NCBI RefSeq assembly: GCF_016458825.1
Contig: NZ_CP066744.1
Location: 439,001 to 503,000 of the forward strand
Reading direction: 5' to 3'
Origin: Miniphocaeibacter halophilus
GTDB lineage: Bacteria > Bacillota > Clostridia > Tissierellales > Peptoniphilaceae
DNA length: 64,000 bases
Part shown: positions 8,729 through 18,816 of the stretch, piece by piece
Position numbering within the stretch: the stretch's first letter is position 1
How the letters are laid out: every line of letters begins with the position of its first letter
Position numbers and translations under genes: made by a program
Notes under the pieces: generated by a model
Told to the model about the DNA's origin: nothing
The model's database searches: none
What the model saw: only the letters and a program-made list of their open reading frames with translations

Positions 8729-9474
8729 AAAAAACTCTTTCTTCAAATTGTTTTATTTTTAAAAACCCCATTAGTGAATTTGTTAAGTAGATTCCTGTAC
8801 AGGTTTTGTAAAACTCTCTGCTAATGGATTTTTCTACAACTTTTTTACCATTCTTATTTATTTTTTCTATAATTTTTTCTCTCATTATTCCCGGTAATAT
8901 ACCGTCTGAAATTTTAGGTGTATAGAAATATCCATCTTTTTCAAAAAATATATTGGTATAGGATCCCTCTGTTACATATCCCTTACTATTTAGGAAAATA
9001 CATTCATCATATCCTTCTTTTTTAACTTCTAGTAGATTAATTTTATTTGTTAGATAGTTAGATGTTTTCATATAAATTAATCTATTATTTTCATTTCTTC
9101 TATCTCTGGCGTATTTTACTTTAAAGTTTTTAAAATTTTTTTAAATTTTTATATCTATTTTCCTTAAACTCCACTATGAAAATATCATCTAATGGACTGT
9201 AGATGATTTTTACTGTATATAATTTACCGGATAATTTATTAATCTTATATAAGTTTTCAACTATTTCTTCTACTTCTAAAATATTAAACTTCTTATTTTT
9301 TAACATTCCTATGGAATTTTCTAATCTATTTAAATGTTCTTTTAAATATTGGCATTTCCCATTTTCATATTTAATAGTTTCAAAAAAACTTATTCCATAA
9401 TTAAAGGCTTCCGTATTAGTATTTACAAAGCTTTTACTTTCTTCTATGTATTCATTATTTTTAAAGATTATCAT
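8727..9474 (-). pseudogene. pabC: Aminodeoxychorismate lyase, frameshifted
   Basis: Two minus-strand reading frames together encode one fold-type IV PLP enzyme. The first (9474 to 9130) gives the N-terminal half (NYGISFFETIKYENGKCQYL). The second (read through to 8727) gives the C-terminal half, including GYVTEGSYTNIFF and DGILPGIMREKI. The break lies in a run of seven A on the coding strand (9136-9142); removing one A joins both frames into about 249 residues, the normal PabC size. PabC releases p-aminobenzoate and pyruvate from aminodeoxychorismate for folate synthesis. The divergent pabA-pabB gene is also frameshifted. The break may be real decay, slippage at the A-run, or a sequencing error. 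Confidence 0.85.
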
Positions 9475-9560
9475 TTAATCACCATTATTAATATATCATA
9501 CATATTAACAAATATTCTTTTATGCTATAGTTTAATTAGTTTATTACAGGAGGAGGTTAT

Positions 9561-11488
9561 ATGAAAACCCTTATTATAGATAATTACGATTCATATACAT
9601 ACAATTTATTTCAGTTGGTTTGGTCTGTATCTAATGTTGAACCTATTGTTGTAAAGAATAACGAAATAACCTATGAGGAAATTTTAAAGCTAGACTTTGA
9701 TAATGTTATTATATCCCCTGGTCCAGGTAGTCCCGATAAGTCGAAGGATTTTGGTGTTTGTAAGGATATTATTTTAAATTTAAACAAACCAATCCTTGGA
9801 GTTTGTTTAGGTCACCAAGGTATAGGATACTATTTCGGCTCATCTGTTGTAAATGCAAAAAATGTATGCATGGTAGAACTTCACTTGTTAGTCATAAAGG
9901 GGAAGGCATTTTCAAAGATATTCCCTCACCTTTTAAAGTAATGCGTTACCATTCTCTAGTTGTTGAAAATATTTCTAAAGATTTAAATGTTACAGCCACT
10001 AGCGATAATGTTATTATGGGATTAGAACATAGAACAAGACCGATTTACGGCGTGCAGTTTCATCCCGAATCCGTAGCAACGGAATACGGATATAAAATAA
10101 TAGAAAATTTTAATGAAATCACTAAAAAACAATCTCCCTATGTAAAGTATAAAAAATATAAATCGAATATTGATGACCTAACTTTATTTGATACTCTACA
10201 TAGCCTAGATAAAAATATTATATGGTTGGATTCCAGTAAAATTGTAAAAGATGATTCCAGATACTCTATTTTTGCACTATCGTCTAAAAGAGGTCATATT
10301 TTAAAATATTATAGTAAAGATAGAAGAATAGAAATTTCAGGCAATATTAATAAAACCATTAACCAATCTATTTTTGACTATATGGATGACTTTTTAGAAA
10401 AAAATAAAAATGATTTAAATTTACCTTTTTCTCTTGGTTATGTTGGTTACTTAGGATATGAATTAAAGGGAGAAACTTTAGGTTCTTATAATCATAACTC
10501 CAATCATCCTGATGCAATGTTTAAATTTGCAGATAGGGTAGTTATTAAGGACCACTTAACAAAGGAATTAACCTTAGTTTATTATTCTGATGATGAATTT
10601 GTTTTAGATAATTTTATAAAAAAGAATATTGATTTTAAAAACGAAAATTTACCTTCATATTATTTAGAAGTTGAGAAAAAGGACTATATTAACGATATTA
10701 AAAAATGCTTAAAATACATAAAAGAAGGTGAGTCCTATGAAATCTGCCTAACAAATAGGCTTATTATTGAAGAAAGTCTTGAAGCCATTGATTACTACAA
10801 ATGTCTAAGGGCTGTTTCTCCTTCCCAATATGGTGCCTTACTTTTATTTGATGATTTTCAAATATGTTCATCATCAATGGAAAGATTTTTAAAAATCAAT
10901 TCTAAAAACATTGTAGAAACAAAACCTATTAAAGGTACATTGCCTAGAGGAAAAAACAAGGAAGAAGATGAAAAATTAGTTCAAATGTTGAAAAATGATG
11001 AGAGATTTCATTCTGAAAATTTAATGATAGTCGACCTTTTACGTAACGACCTTGGCATAATATGTAAAAAACACTCTGTTAAGGTAACAAAACTTCTTGA
11101 TGTTGAAACTTACAAAACCCTACATCAATTAGTTTCAACAGTAGAAGGTGAACTGTTGGACAATAGTACTATTATGGACTGTATTAAAGCAACATTTCCC
11201 GGAGGCTCTATGACAGGAGCACCTAAAAAAAGAACCTTGGAAATCATAGATAGATTGGAAAAATCAAGTCGTGGTATTTATAGTGGTGCCATTGGTTATT
11301 TTTCTTTAAACAAAAATGTTGATTTAAGTATAGTAATTAGAACCTCAGTAATTGAAAAAGATAAAACTACCATAGGAGTTGGTGGAGCTATTATAGATTT
11401 AAGTAACCCTTTAGAAGAATACGATGAAATTCTTTTAAAAGCTTCCGGCTCCCTTAATGCTTTAAAAATGTATTATAGTAAGAAATAA
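9561..11488 (+). pseudogene. pabAB: Fused aminodeoxychorismate synthase (glutaminase + component I), frameshifted
   Basis: The gene encodes a PabA-type glutamine amidotransferase fused to a PabB-type chorismate aminase, about 643 residues if intact. The amidotransferase nucleophile is seen in GVCLGHQG and its His/Glu pair in GVQFHPES. The PabB part has PIKGT (Lys is typical of PabB, Ala of TrpE), PGGSMTGAPK and the C-terminal GVGGAI. A single missing base near 9865 breaks the frame: upstream reading ends at 9941, while the downstream frame is open to 11488 and restores VMHGRTSLVSHKGE. Start at 9561 follows GGAGGAGG. If the break is real, the C-terminal part could be made only by reinitiation. 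pabC, divergent from it, is also broken. Confidence 0.88.
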
Positions 11489-11489
11489 A

Positions 11490-11528
11490 AAAATCCTTTT
11501 TGAGAAAAATTATCTCAAAAAGGATTTT
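11490..11528. terminator. Bidirectional terminator between pabAB and asnB
   Basis: AAAATCCTTTTTGAGA and TCTCAAAAAGGATTTT form a 16-bp stem with a 7-base loop between two convergent genes, with T-rich tails on both strands. Confidence 0.85.
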
Positions 11529-11531
11529 TAT

Positions 11532-13382
11532 TTATCTTTTTACAAAATATTCTTTATACCATATTAAAAATACATATGGTGTCCATAGAAGCCTTTGATT
11601 TAAGGCTTTTTTCTCATAGTGTTCATCTAGTAATTTAACTAATTCATCGGTATTAAAAAACTTCTTTGCTATATCTGAGGTAAATTCCTCTTTAAAAATA
11701 TTATAATATTTTTCTTCCCTTAACCAATACCTAATTGGAACAGGAAAACCAACTTTTTTTCTATTTGCCCATTCATCAGGCAAGGATTTTTCAGAAGCTT
11801 TTCTTAAGGCGTATTTAAACTTATCGCCGTTAACCCTAAACTCCTCGGGAATAGTTGCTGCAACTTCCATTACTTTAGGGTCTAGGAAAGGAGTTCTTAC
11901 TTCTATACTATGAGCCGAACTCATTTTATCGCCTTTTAAAAGAATATCTCCCGGCATCCAATATTCCATATCCATTAATTGTTTTTTAGTTAATTCCGAT
12001 TCATTTGGAATTGTTGAGTAAAACTCCTTAGCTATATCATAAGGATTTCTACCTTTTCTATATTCCGGTTTTAGCAATTTGTCCGCATGTTCAGGCTCAT
12101 ATATCTTTGCCTCTCCTATAAACTCTTCATGAAGATAGCTTCCACCTCTATCAAATAATTTAGTAAGTCTTGTACGCTTCATATTTTTAGTAATGTTTTT
12201 CAAAAATCTTCTTAAGCCAAATGGTAGCTTTTTATATTTTTTTAGGTTTTCCGTTTCACCATAAGGAAAATATCCACCAAATAATTCATCGGCACCTTCT
12301 CCAGATAAGACCGCAGTTACATGTTCACCTGCCATTTGAGAAAGAAAATATAGTGGTATTGCAGAAAGGTTTGAATGAGGCTCGTCCATTAAATACTGTA
12401 TTTTAGGAAGATTTCCAATACAATCCTCTGCTCCAATTAATTTAACATGATGTTTTGCTCCAATAATATCTGAAAGTTCCTTAGCTAAATGAGTTTCGTT
12501 ATAATCACCTTCATAGTCCTTAAAGCCAACGCTAAAGGTCTTTTCCGGTTTACTTAAACAGGCAATATAGGACGAGTCAATTCCTCCTGAAAGAAAAGAG
12601 CCCCATTTTACATCTGTTTCCTTGTATAAATCTACAGTTTCTTCCATTACTTTTCTAATATCTTCAACATATTCATCTAAAGATTTATTAGTTGGCTTAA
12701 ATTCAGGTTTCCAATATCTTGTAATATCCATCTTGCCATTTTTAATTTTCATATAATGGCCTTGTTTTAACTTATAAACCCCTTTAAAAAAAGTTTCTTC
12801 CAAAGCTGAATACTGAAAAGTTAAATATGGTTTTAAAGCATCTTTATTAAATTCCTTTATAAAATTAGGATTTTTAAGAAAGGCTTTAATTTCTGAACCA
12901 AATAATAAGCTTCCATCTTTTGTATTCATTGTATAGTACAAGGGTTTAATACCAAAAAAATCCCTTGCCATAAACAACTCTTGATTTTTCATATCCCATA
13001 CAACAAAAACAAACATTCCTCTTAATTTATTTAATACTTTTTCTCCCCATTTATCGTAAGCTTTTAAAAGTACTTCAGAGTCTGTGTTAGAAATAAATTC
13101 ATATCCATCTTTTATTAATTCTTCTCTTATTTCCTTATAATTATAAATCTCTCCATTGAAAACCATTACTTTTGTTTTGTCCTCTGTATAAAAAGGTTGG
13201 TCACCACAAGAAGATAAATCAACCATACTTAAACGTCTAAAACCAAAAGCAACTGAATTATCAAAAAAGTATCCGTCGCTGTTAGGCCCTCTATGAATGA
13301 TTTCATCAGCCATTTCTTTTAAAATTGGCTTGTAATTTTCATCTATTTTATTAGGGTTAAATACACCTACAAATCCACACAT
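11532..13382 (-). CDS. asnB: Asparagine synthetase, glutamine-hydrolysing
   Basis: A 616-residue AsnB. The start is placed at 13382 because the encoded MCGFVG puts the catalytic Cys at position 2, as the N-terminal nucleophile requires; GGAGG lies upstream. An in-frame start 12 bases further upstream is therefore rejected. The glutaminase domain (1-about 200) shows HRGPNSDG and FNGEIYNY. The synthetase domain has the PP-loop SGGIDSS and SGEGADELFGGY. It converts aspartate, ATP and glutamine to asparagine, AMP and glutamate. Single-gene unit ending at the shared terminator. Length fits the larger AsnB group (about 610-640). Confidence 0.95.
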   Translation of the reverse strand: MCGFVGVFNPNKIDENYKPILKEMADEIIHRGPNSDGYFFDNSVAFGFRRLSMVDLSSCGDQPFYTEDKTKVMVFNGEIYNYKEIREELIKDGYEFISNTDSEVLLKAYDKWGEKVLNKLRGMFVFVVWDMKNQELFMARDFFGIKPLYYTMNTKDGSLLFGSEIKAFLKNPNFIKEFNKDALKPYLTFQYSALEETFFKGVYKLKQGHYMKIKNGKMDITRYWKPEFKPTNKSLDEYVEDIRKVMEETVDLYKETDVKWGSFLSGGIDSSYIACLSKPEKTFSVGFKDYEGDYNETHLAKELSDIIGAKHHVKLIGAEDCIGNLPKIQYLMDEPHSNLSAIPLYFLSQMAGEHVTAVLSGEGADELFGGYFPYGETENLKKYKKLPFGLRRFLKNITKNMKRTRLTKLFDRGGSYLHEEFIGEAKIYEPEHADKLLKPEYRKGRNPYDIAKEFYSTIPNESELTKKQLMDMEYWMPGDILLKGDKMSSAHSIEVRTPFLDPKVMEVAATIPEEFRVNGDKFKYALRKASEKSLPDEWANRKKVGFPVPIRYWLREEKYYNIFKEEFTSDIAKKFFNTDELVKLLDEHYEKKALNQRLLWTPYVFLIWYKEYFVKR

Positions 13383-13489
13383 ATTATCCTCCAAATATTG
13401 AATTCGTTTGTTATTATATCACAAAAATATATTTTTTAAGAGATTTCTTATTACAATATCATAACAAGTTTAAATTAGTAAATACAAAA

Positions 13490-13521
13490 AACAAAGTCCT
13501 AGATAATCCTAGAACTTTGTT
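13490..13521 (-). terminator. Terminator of the opuC operon
   Basis: AACAAAGT and ACTTTGTT with inner CTAG/CTAG form a stem with a small bulge just past the last opuC gene; T-run on the minus strand. Confidence 0.8.
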
Positions 13522-13534
13522 TTTTTAATTATAT

Positions 13535-14182
13535 TTAATTTTCCTTTAATGGATTAATTTTTTTCTCTAAATAACCTAAGATTAAATCTGCAAGTAAGGC
13601 CATCAACGCTGTTGGTAAAGCACCGGCTATTATTATTGAAGAGCCGTTACTAACATTTACTCCTCTTGAAATAATGTCTCCTAAGCCACCGGCTCCAATA
13701 AATGTTCCTATTGCTGTAACTCCAATAGCTACTACTAATGCATTTCTAATTCCTGCCATTATCATAGACATTGACAGTGGTAGTTCAACCATTTTAGTTA
13801 ATTGCCACCTTGTCATTCCCATTCCCTTACCAACATCAATTAAACTTCTGTCTACATTTACTACTCCAGAGTAAGTATTTTTTAATATTGGTAATAGGGA
13901 GTATAAAAACACTGTGGCTATTACTGTATTTGTACCTAGACCAAGTCCTAACATCAATATGGAAAGTAAAGCTAATGAAGGAATTGTTTGAATTACATTT
14001 GCAATACCTATAATCCAATCAGCTAATTTATAATGTCTTGCTATTATAAAGCCCAATGGTATGGCTATTATTGCCGCCAATAAAACTCCATAGACGGATA
14101 TTAAAAAATGTCTTATAAATTGTTCTGTTACATACATACCATTTATTTTATAATATTCAATTAATCCTTTTAATATTTCCAT
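13535..14182 (-). CDS. opuCD: Osmoprotectant ABC transporter permease (OpuCD-like)
   Basis: A 215-residue BPD-type inner membrane permease with about six membrane segments. The EAA-like loop GVVNVDRSLIDVGKGMGMTRWQL contacts the ATPase, and the C-terminal [16 protein letters not shown] is typical of quaternary-amine permeases. It is a paralogue of the permease at 15130-15765. The last gene of opuCA-opuCB-opuCC-opuCD, it shares one base with the binding-protein stop. It would help import glycine betaine, carnitine or choline. Confidence 0.9.
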   Translation of the reverse strand: MEILKGLIEYYKINGMYVTEQFIRHFLISVYGVLLAAIIAIPLGFIIARHYKLADWIIGIANVIQTIPSLALLSILMLGLGLGTNTVIATVFLYSLLPILKNTYSGVVNVDRSLIDVGKGMGMTRWQLTKMVELPLSMSMIMAGIRNALVVAIGVTAIGTFIGAGGLGDIISRGVNVSNGSSIIIAGALPTALMALLADLILGYLEKKINPLKEN

Positions 14183-15129
14183 TATTTTACCTCCGATATT
14201 ATCGGTTCTTTGTCCTTAAAATAGTTATTTTCCTTTAAAAATTCCGTTGCTACATTCTTTGGCTCAACTAGATCTTCATCTGCTCTACGATTGAGCTTTT
14301 GCATATCTTCACTTGATATTGTACCTTCTAGTTTTGAAACTATTTTATCTATTTTAGGATACTTTTCTATTAATTCATATTTTACAACTGGACTGGCATC
14401 ATATGGAGGAAACAAATTTTTATCGTCTTCTAAAACCACTAAATCGTTAGATTGAATTCTTCCATCAGTAGTATAACCTAAGACTACGTCCATTTCTCCC
14501 GCTTCTACAGCATTGTATACTAAGCCAATTTCCATTGGATATACTTTTGAAAAGTCATAACCATATATTCTCTTAAAGTCCTCATACCCATCACCCTGTC
14601 TTTGCATCCAGGCTGTATCGACTCCTGCTTTTAATTCTGAAGCCATATTTTCTAATTCACTTACCTTAGTTATATTATTTTCTTCAGAAAATTGTCTTGT
14701 AACCATAAAGGCATAGGTATTTTCAAATCCAAATGACGGATACCATTTTTGGTTAAATCTGTCTTTGTATTCTTTAACTACAACCTTCATGGCTTCTTCA
14801 GTGTCAATAATCGGTTCCATTTCCAGTTCTCCGGTTAAGGAGGTTCCTGTATACATTACACCTGAAATATTAGCGTTATTGCTCATTAAGGCTTGATGTA
14901 TTAAATTGGTTGAACCTAAATTGTTGATTATTCCAACCTTTATTTCATCATCATAATGTTCAAGCATTTGACGAACTATTTCCGAAACTATTTGTCTTTC
15001 TGTAGTATTTCCACTTGCAATTAAAATATTTTCTTCATTGATATTTGCTCCAAGACCTGGAAATGAACATGATGTTAATAGTCCTAAAGTTATAATTAAT
15101 AAAAGTATTTTTGTTAAATTCTTTTTCAA
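14182..15129 (-). CDS. opuCC: Osmoprotectant-binding lipoprotein (OpuCC-like)
   Basis: A 315-residue lipoprotein: signal peptide 1-20 with lipobox LLTSC (lipidated Cys21), then an OpuAC-type substrate-binding domain starting IASGNTTERQIVSEIVRQML. Such domains bind glycine betaine or related amines in an aromatic box; the ligand cannot be fixed from sequence. It lies between the two permease genes, as in Bacillus and Listeria opuC operons. It starts one base past the stop of opuCB. Confidence 0.92.
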   Translation of the reverse strand: MKKNLTKILLLIITLGLLTSCSFPGLGANINEENILIASGNTTERQIVSEIVRQMLEHYDDEIKVGIINNLGSTNLIHQALMSNNANISGVMYTGTSLTGELEMEPIIDTEEAMKVVVKEYKDRFNQKWYPSFGFENTYAFMVTRQFSEENNITKVSELENMASELKAGVDTAWMQRQGDGYEDFKRIYGYDFSKVYPMEIGLVYNAVEAGEMDVVLGYTTDGRIQSNDLVVLEDDKNLFPPYDASPVVKYELIEKYPKIDKIVSKLEGTISSEDMQKLNRRADEDLVEPKNVATEFLKENNYFKDKEPIISEVK

Positions 15130-15765
15130 TTATACCTCCTCCATTCCAGTTTTAGCCGTAACGATTTTTTCAACTTTTGACAGTAGGAAATCAACTATTA
15201 AAGCAAGGGCTGTAACAGGAATTGTTCCAAATATTATTAAATTAGGATTATAGTTGTTTAATCCTGAAAAAATCAAGTCTCCTAAACCACCTGCACCTAT
15301 ATAGGATGCCAATGTAGCCCAAGCTACTACATATACAGCTGAAAGTCTTATACCCGCCATTATTACAGGTGCCGCTAATGGAATTTCAACCTTTAATATC
15401 GATTGGGTTTTTGTCATTCCCATTCCTTTAGCTGCATCTACTATATTTTCATCTACTCCTACTACTCCTAAATAGGTATTTCTTAAAATAGGTAGTAGGG
15501 AATATATAAATAAAGCTATAATCGCTGGAAATTTTCCTACTCCAAATATTGGTATCATTATAGCAAGTAAGGCTAATGAAGGTATGGTTTGAAGTAAGGA
15601 AGCCAGTCCTATAACTAAATTGGATAATTTTTTTGTTTTTGTTAATATTATTCCCAAAGGTACAGCTACTATTACTCCTAGAAATAAGGACATTGAAGAT
15701 ATATATAAATGTTCTAATGTTTTATTTAAAATATCCATATAGTTTAATTTTAAAAATTCTAACAT
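15130..15765 (-). CDS. opuCB: Osmoprotectant ABC transporter permease (OpuCB-like)
   Basis: A 211-residue BPD-type permease with about six membrane segments, the cytoplasmic loop [23 protein letters not shown] and C-terminal [16 protein letters not shown]. It pairs with the OpuCD-like permease to form the membrane channel. It starts 8 bases after the ATPase gene. Confidence 0.9.
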   Translation of the reverse strand: MLEFLKLNYMDILNKTLEHLYISSMSLFLGVIVAVPLGIILTKTKKLSNLVIGLASLLQTIPSLALLAIMIPIFGVGKFPAIIALFIYSLLPILRNTYLGVVGVDENIVDAAKGMGMTKTQSILKVEIPLAAPVIMAGIRLSAVYVVAWATLASYIGAGGLGDLIFSGLNNYNPNLIIFGTIPVTALALIVDFLLSKVEKIVTAKTGMEEV

Positions 15766-15773
15766 TAAATCAC

Positions 15774-16943
15774 CTATTCTATTTCTGATGTGCTATGCAC
15801 AAGTTCTTCTTCTTGTAGGTCTTCTTCATCTTCATCTGAAGAAGCATCATACAAACTGTCTACTATATTTGCCCTTGTAAAAATACCTATTAATTTGTTG
15901 TTGCTATCAACAACAGGTAGGTTTTTATAATCACATTCTGATATTAAAAATATAGCTTCCCTTACTAAGGTACCGGATTCAATAAAATTTGCTTCCCTTA
16001 AAATATCCTTTACTTTAGTTTTCTTTCTATCTACTCTACCAATATCAAATATGTCTATAAATCCTTCAAGAACATTATCATCACCTGTTACAAATAATGT
16101 ATCTACTCGCTTTTCCCTCATAAGTCTTATGGCTTGTCCTACTGTTTTATCGCCTTTAATATGAATTGGCTTTGTATACATTATTTCATCAACAGTCTGA
16201 GTTTTTGATTTAGCCTGATTTATTCTCTCCTCGCCTAAGAATTCCTCTACAAATTCATTAGCAGGATTTAACAAAATATTTTCAGGTGTATCAAATTGTA
16301 TTAATCTACCCTTATCCAATATGGCAATTTTATCAGCCATATTTAAGGCTTCATCCATGTCATGAGTAACAAATACAACAGTTTTTCCCATATCTCTTTG
16401 AAGTCTTTTTATTAACTTTTGTAATGAATCCCTTGTAATTGGATCTAGAGCACCAAAGGGTTCATCCATAAGTATTATGTTCTGGTCAGCTGCTAAAGCT
16501 CTTATAACGCCAATTCTTTGCTGCTGGCCGCCAGATAGTTCCCTAGGGTATCTATCTAAATATTCTAAAGGCAGATCTACTTTTTTTATTAAATTTTCAG
16601 CAGATTCCCTTTGTTTTTTCTCGTCCCATTTTAATAATTTAGGAACCAGGGTAATATTTTCATAAATGGTCATATGAGGCATTAAGCCAATTTGTTGTAT
16701 AACATAGCCTATTTTTCTTCTAAGCTTTACCTCATCAATATCTTTAATATTTTTACCATCTATTAATATTTCTCCCTTACTAGGCTTTATCATTCTATTT
16801 ATCATACGCATACAGGTGGTTTTTCCACTACCACTTGTACCAATAAAAACTACAAACTCCCCATTATCAAAAGATAAATTAATATCTTCAACTGCAATTT
16901 TTCCCCCATGATAAATTTTCGAAACATTTCTAAATTCTATCAT
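15774..16943 (-). CDS. opuCA: Osmoprotectant ABC transporter ATPase with CBS domains (OpuCA-like)
   Basis: A 389-residue ATPase. Nucleotide-binding domain (1-about 240): Walker [10 protein letters not shown], signature [15 protein letters not shown], Walker [13 protein letters not shown]. Two CBS domains follow (about 250-370; for example [19 protein letters not shown] and [13 protein letters not shown]), then an acidic tail. In OpuA/OpuC proteins the CBS pair gates transport by ionic strength or cyclic di-AMP. First gene of the operon, energising uptake of quaternary amines in hyperosmotic conditions. Confidence 0.93.
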   Translation of the reverse strand: MIEFRNVSKIYHGGKIAVEDINLSFDNGEFVVFIGTSGSGKTTCMRMINRMIKPSKGEILIDGKNIKDIDEVKLRRKIGYVIQQIGLMPHMTIYENITLVPKLLKWDEKKQRESAENLIKKVDLPLEYLDRYPRELSGGQQQRIGVIRALAADQNIILMDEPFGALDPITRDSLQKLIKRLQRDMGKTVVFVTHDMDEALNMADKIAILDKGRLIQFDTPENILLNPANEFVEEFLGEERINQAKSKTQTVDEIMYTKPIHIKGDKTVGQAIRLMREKRVDTLFVTGDDNVLEGFIDIFDIGRVDRKKTKVKDILREANFIESGTLVREAIFLISECDYKNLPVVDSNNKLIGIFTRANIVDSLYDASSDEDEEDLQEEELVHSTSEIE

Positions 16944-17059
16944 TTAAACACTCCTTGTATTGTAAAAAACATACCTAACAACGTTACCATCTAACTATTA
17001 TAACATATTTATATTCCATATATATTTTATATACATTTGTGTTAATATTTTTCAAAACA

Positions 17060-17104
17060 AAAATACATTGAAAACCAATTTACCAATGACCTTCAATGTA
17101 TTTT
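17060..17104 (-). terminator. Terminator of the PTS/dga operon
   Basis: AAAATACATTGAA and TTCAATGTATTTT form a 13-bp stem, with a short inner repeat in the loop, just past the IIA stop; T-rich tail on the minus strand. Confidence 0.8.
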
Positions 17105-17122
17105 TATTTACAATACTACTAT

Positions 17123-17428
17123 TTATATTTTTTTATATAGATCAATAAACTCCGATGCTATTATTTTAAAGGAATCTGCTGCCATAAGTTGATCTTCTGC
17201 ATGCATTATTATCAAATTAACGGTAACATCATTTTTTTCCGCTTCCCTTTGTATTAATTTAGTATGGGCGTGATGGCCTTCTATAAAGGCCTTATTACCC
17301 TCTTCTATTAATTTATTAGCCTCATCAAAGTTCTTTTCCTTTGCTTCCTGAATTGCTTGGATGTAACATGATTTTGCTTCTCCTACATTTGAAATAATTT
17401 CAAATGCTATAAGTTCAATACCTTCCAT
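17123..17428 (-). CDS. PTS lactose/cellobiose-type IIA component
   Basis: A 101-residue all-helical IIA of the lactose/cellobiose family. It has EGHHAHTKLIQREA and the phospho-site region NLIIMHAEDQLM; the usual motif is HAQDHLM, so the phosphorylated His is present but the second His is Gln here. It passes phosphate from HPr to the IIB at 17453-17767. Last gene of the operon. The Gln change may alter the phosphotransfer site or simply be a family variant. Confidence 0.88.
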   Translation of the reverse strand: MEGIELIAFEIISNVGEAKSCYIQAIQEAKEKNFDEANKLIEEGNKAFIEGHHAHTKLIQREAEKNDVTVNLIIMHAEDQLMAADSFKIIASEFIDLYKKI

Positions 17429-17452
17429 ACCGCTCTCCTTTAATTACCTATC

Positions 17453-17767
17453 TTACTTGTTAAAGTTTTCTATTTCTGAAATAGCTAAGTCCAATGCCTT
17501 TTTACCATCCATTAATCCGTATATATTAGAACTAATTACTGTTACAGGTTTTTCATTGTTTACTACTCCCTGTATACTTTTTAATTGGTATCTTACTTGA
17601 GGTCCTAATAGAATAACATCAGCATCTTTACTAGCACTGTCTATTTCCGCTGAACCTACAGCTGAAATTTTTGCTTCTAATCCTCTTCCATCTGCTTCTT
17701 CTTGCATTCTTTGAACTAACATACTTGTTGACATTCCTGCACTACAAACCAATAAAATATTTAACAT
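17453..17767 (-). CDS. PTS lactose/cellobiose-type IIB component
   Basis: A 104-residue IIB domain. The N-terminal LLVCSAGMSTSMLVQRM carries the phosphorylated Cys (residue 8) in the P-loop-like turn of cellobiose-type IIB proteins. It takes phosphate from IIA and gives it to the sugar in IIC. It is separate from IIC, which is the first gene of the operon. Good RBS AGGAGG. Confidence 0.92.
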   Translation of the reverse strand: MLNILLVCSAGMSTSMLVQRMQEEADGRGLEAKISAVGSAEIDSASKDADVILLGPQVRYQLKSIQGVVNNEKPVTVISSNIYGLMDGKKALDLAISEIENFNK

Positions 17768-17815
17768 ATTATCCTCCTATATTTATTAAATTATTTTTCC
17801 TAATTTAACAAGAAA

Positions 17816-18802
17816 CTATCTTATTAAATCATTTTTGTTTATCATGTAATTTTTTACAAAATCCTTGTCTAAAACTGGAGAATCCCCATATGTTGTATGT
17901 GCTAATTCAGAACAGGTTATAGCAAATTCAACTGTATAGTCCATATCCCACTTATCCAAAATACCAGTTATTATTCCGGCGGCAAAGGCATCTCCAGTAC
18001 CAATTCGGTCTAAAACTTCAATTTCTTTTTTAGAAGAAATGAAATATTTTTCTTGATTATATATAAATCCATCTATATATTTTTTCCCATCTATTTCATG
18101 TCTTTTAGTTCCTGCAAAGTATTCTATATTAAATTGACTTTTGAATTTTTTTATAATTTCAGACTCGTCTTTTCCACTGATTCCCATTAAGTCCCTTAAG
18201 TCTCTAATAGAACCAAATACCAGATCTGAACACTTTAATACTTTAGTATAGGATTCTATTAATTTACTTTTATTTTTCTCACTATTTAAGGTAGGCCTAT
18301 AATTAAAATCAAAACATATTTTTATTCCCCTGCTGGAGGCAAGTTGTGCAATTAAAACAGCATTTTTCCTAGTAATTTCAGATACAGAAAGTGCTATTCC
18401 ACAAATATGGACTACATTTACACCTTCTAATGCCCTAATAATATCTTCTTCAGATAACTTACTTTCACCGAAGCTACTATTTTCCCTATTTAAATATGTA
18501 ACCTCCGATGGTCTTTTTCCATATCCTAATTCTAAAAAATAAACTCCAATATGGTTACCTGAAAAACTTATTTTCTTATCTGATATCCCTAACTTTCTAA
18601 TTGCTGATGCTGCTGTTTTTCCAACATTATTATTAGGTAAAGTCGTTAATATTTCCGTATTGTATCCATTTAAAGCTAAAGATGATAATAGGTTGACTCC
18701 AGTTCCTGTAAAAGACATTTCAAGATTTTCTATTTGAGAAAGCTTTCTATAAAATGGAGCCGTTAATCTCATCATAACTTCGCCATATGCTAAAATATTC
18801 AT
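17816..18802 (-). CDS. PfkB-family sugar kinase, probable 2-keto-3-deoxygluconate kinase
   Basis: A 328-residue ribokinase-fold kinase. The N-terminal GEVMMRLTAPFYRKL and LGYGKRPSEVTYLNREN resemble KdgK-type kinases, and the C-terminal signature DRIGTGDAFAAGI contains the catalytic Asp. Next to the KDGP aldolase (DgaF-like) it fits phosphorylation of 2-keto-3-deoxygluconate to KDG-6-phosphate. Other keto-sugar acids are possible. It follows the aldolase gene by 14 bases. Confidence 0.82.
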   Translation of the reverse strand: MNILAYGEVMMRLTAPFYRKLSQIENLEMSFTGTGVNLLSSLALNGYNTEILTTLPNNNVGKTAASAIRKLGISDKKISFSGNHIGVYFLELGYGKRPSEVTYLNRENSSFGESKLSEEDIIRALEGVNVVHICGIALSVSEITRKNAVLIAQLASSRGIKICFDFNYRPTLNSEKNKSKLIESYTKVLKCSDLVFGSIRDLRDLMGISGKDESEIIKKFKSQFNIEYFAGTKRHEIDGKKYIDGFIYNQEKYFISSKKEIEVLDRIGTGDAFAAGIITGILDKWDMDYTVEFAITCSELAHTTYGDSPVLDKDFVKNYMINKNDLIR

Positions 18803-18816
18803 ATTATACCTTTCTG

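Noticed and set aside
9130-9474. Programmed frameshifting in pabC at the A-run
   Set aside because: An A-run can slip, but nothing such as a downstream hairpin or an upstream Shine-Dalgarno-like stimulator is seen, and the neighbour pabAB is also broken without a slippery run.
9561-9941. Stand-alone short PabA gene
   Set aside because: The C-terminal part of the reading after about 9865 is foreign, and the missing His-Glu part continues in another frame, so it is the front half of a broken fusion gene.
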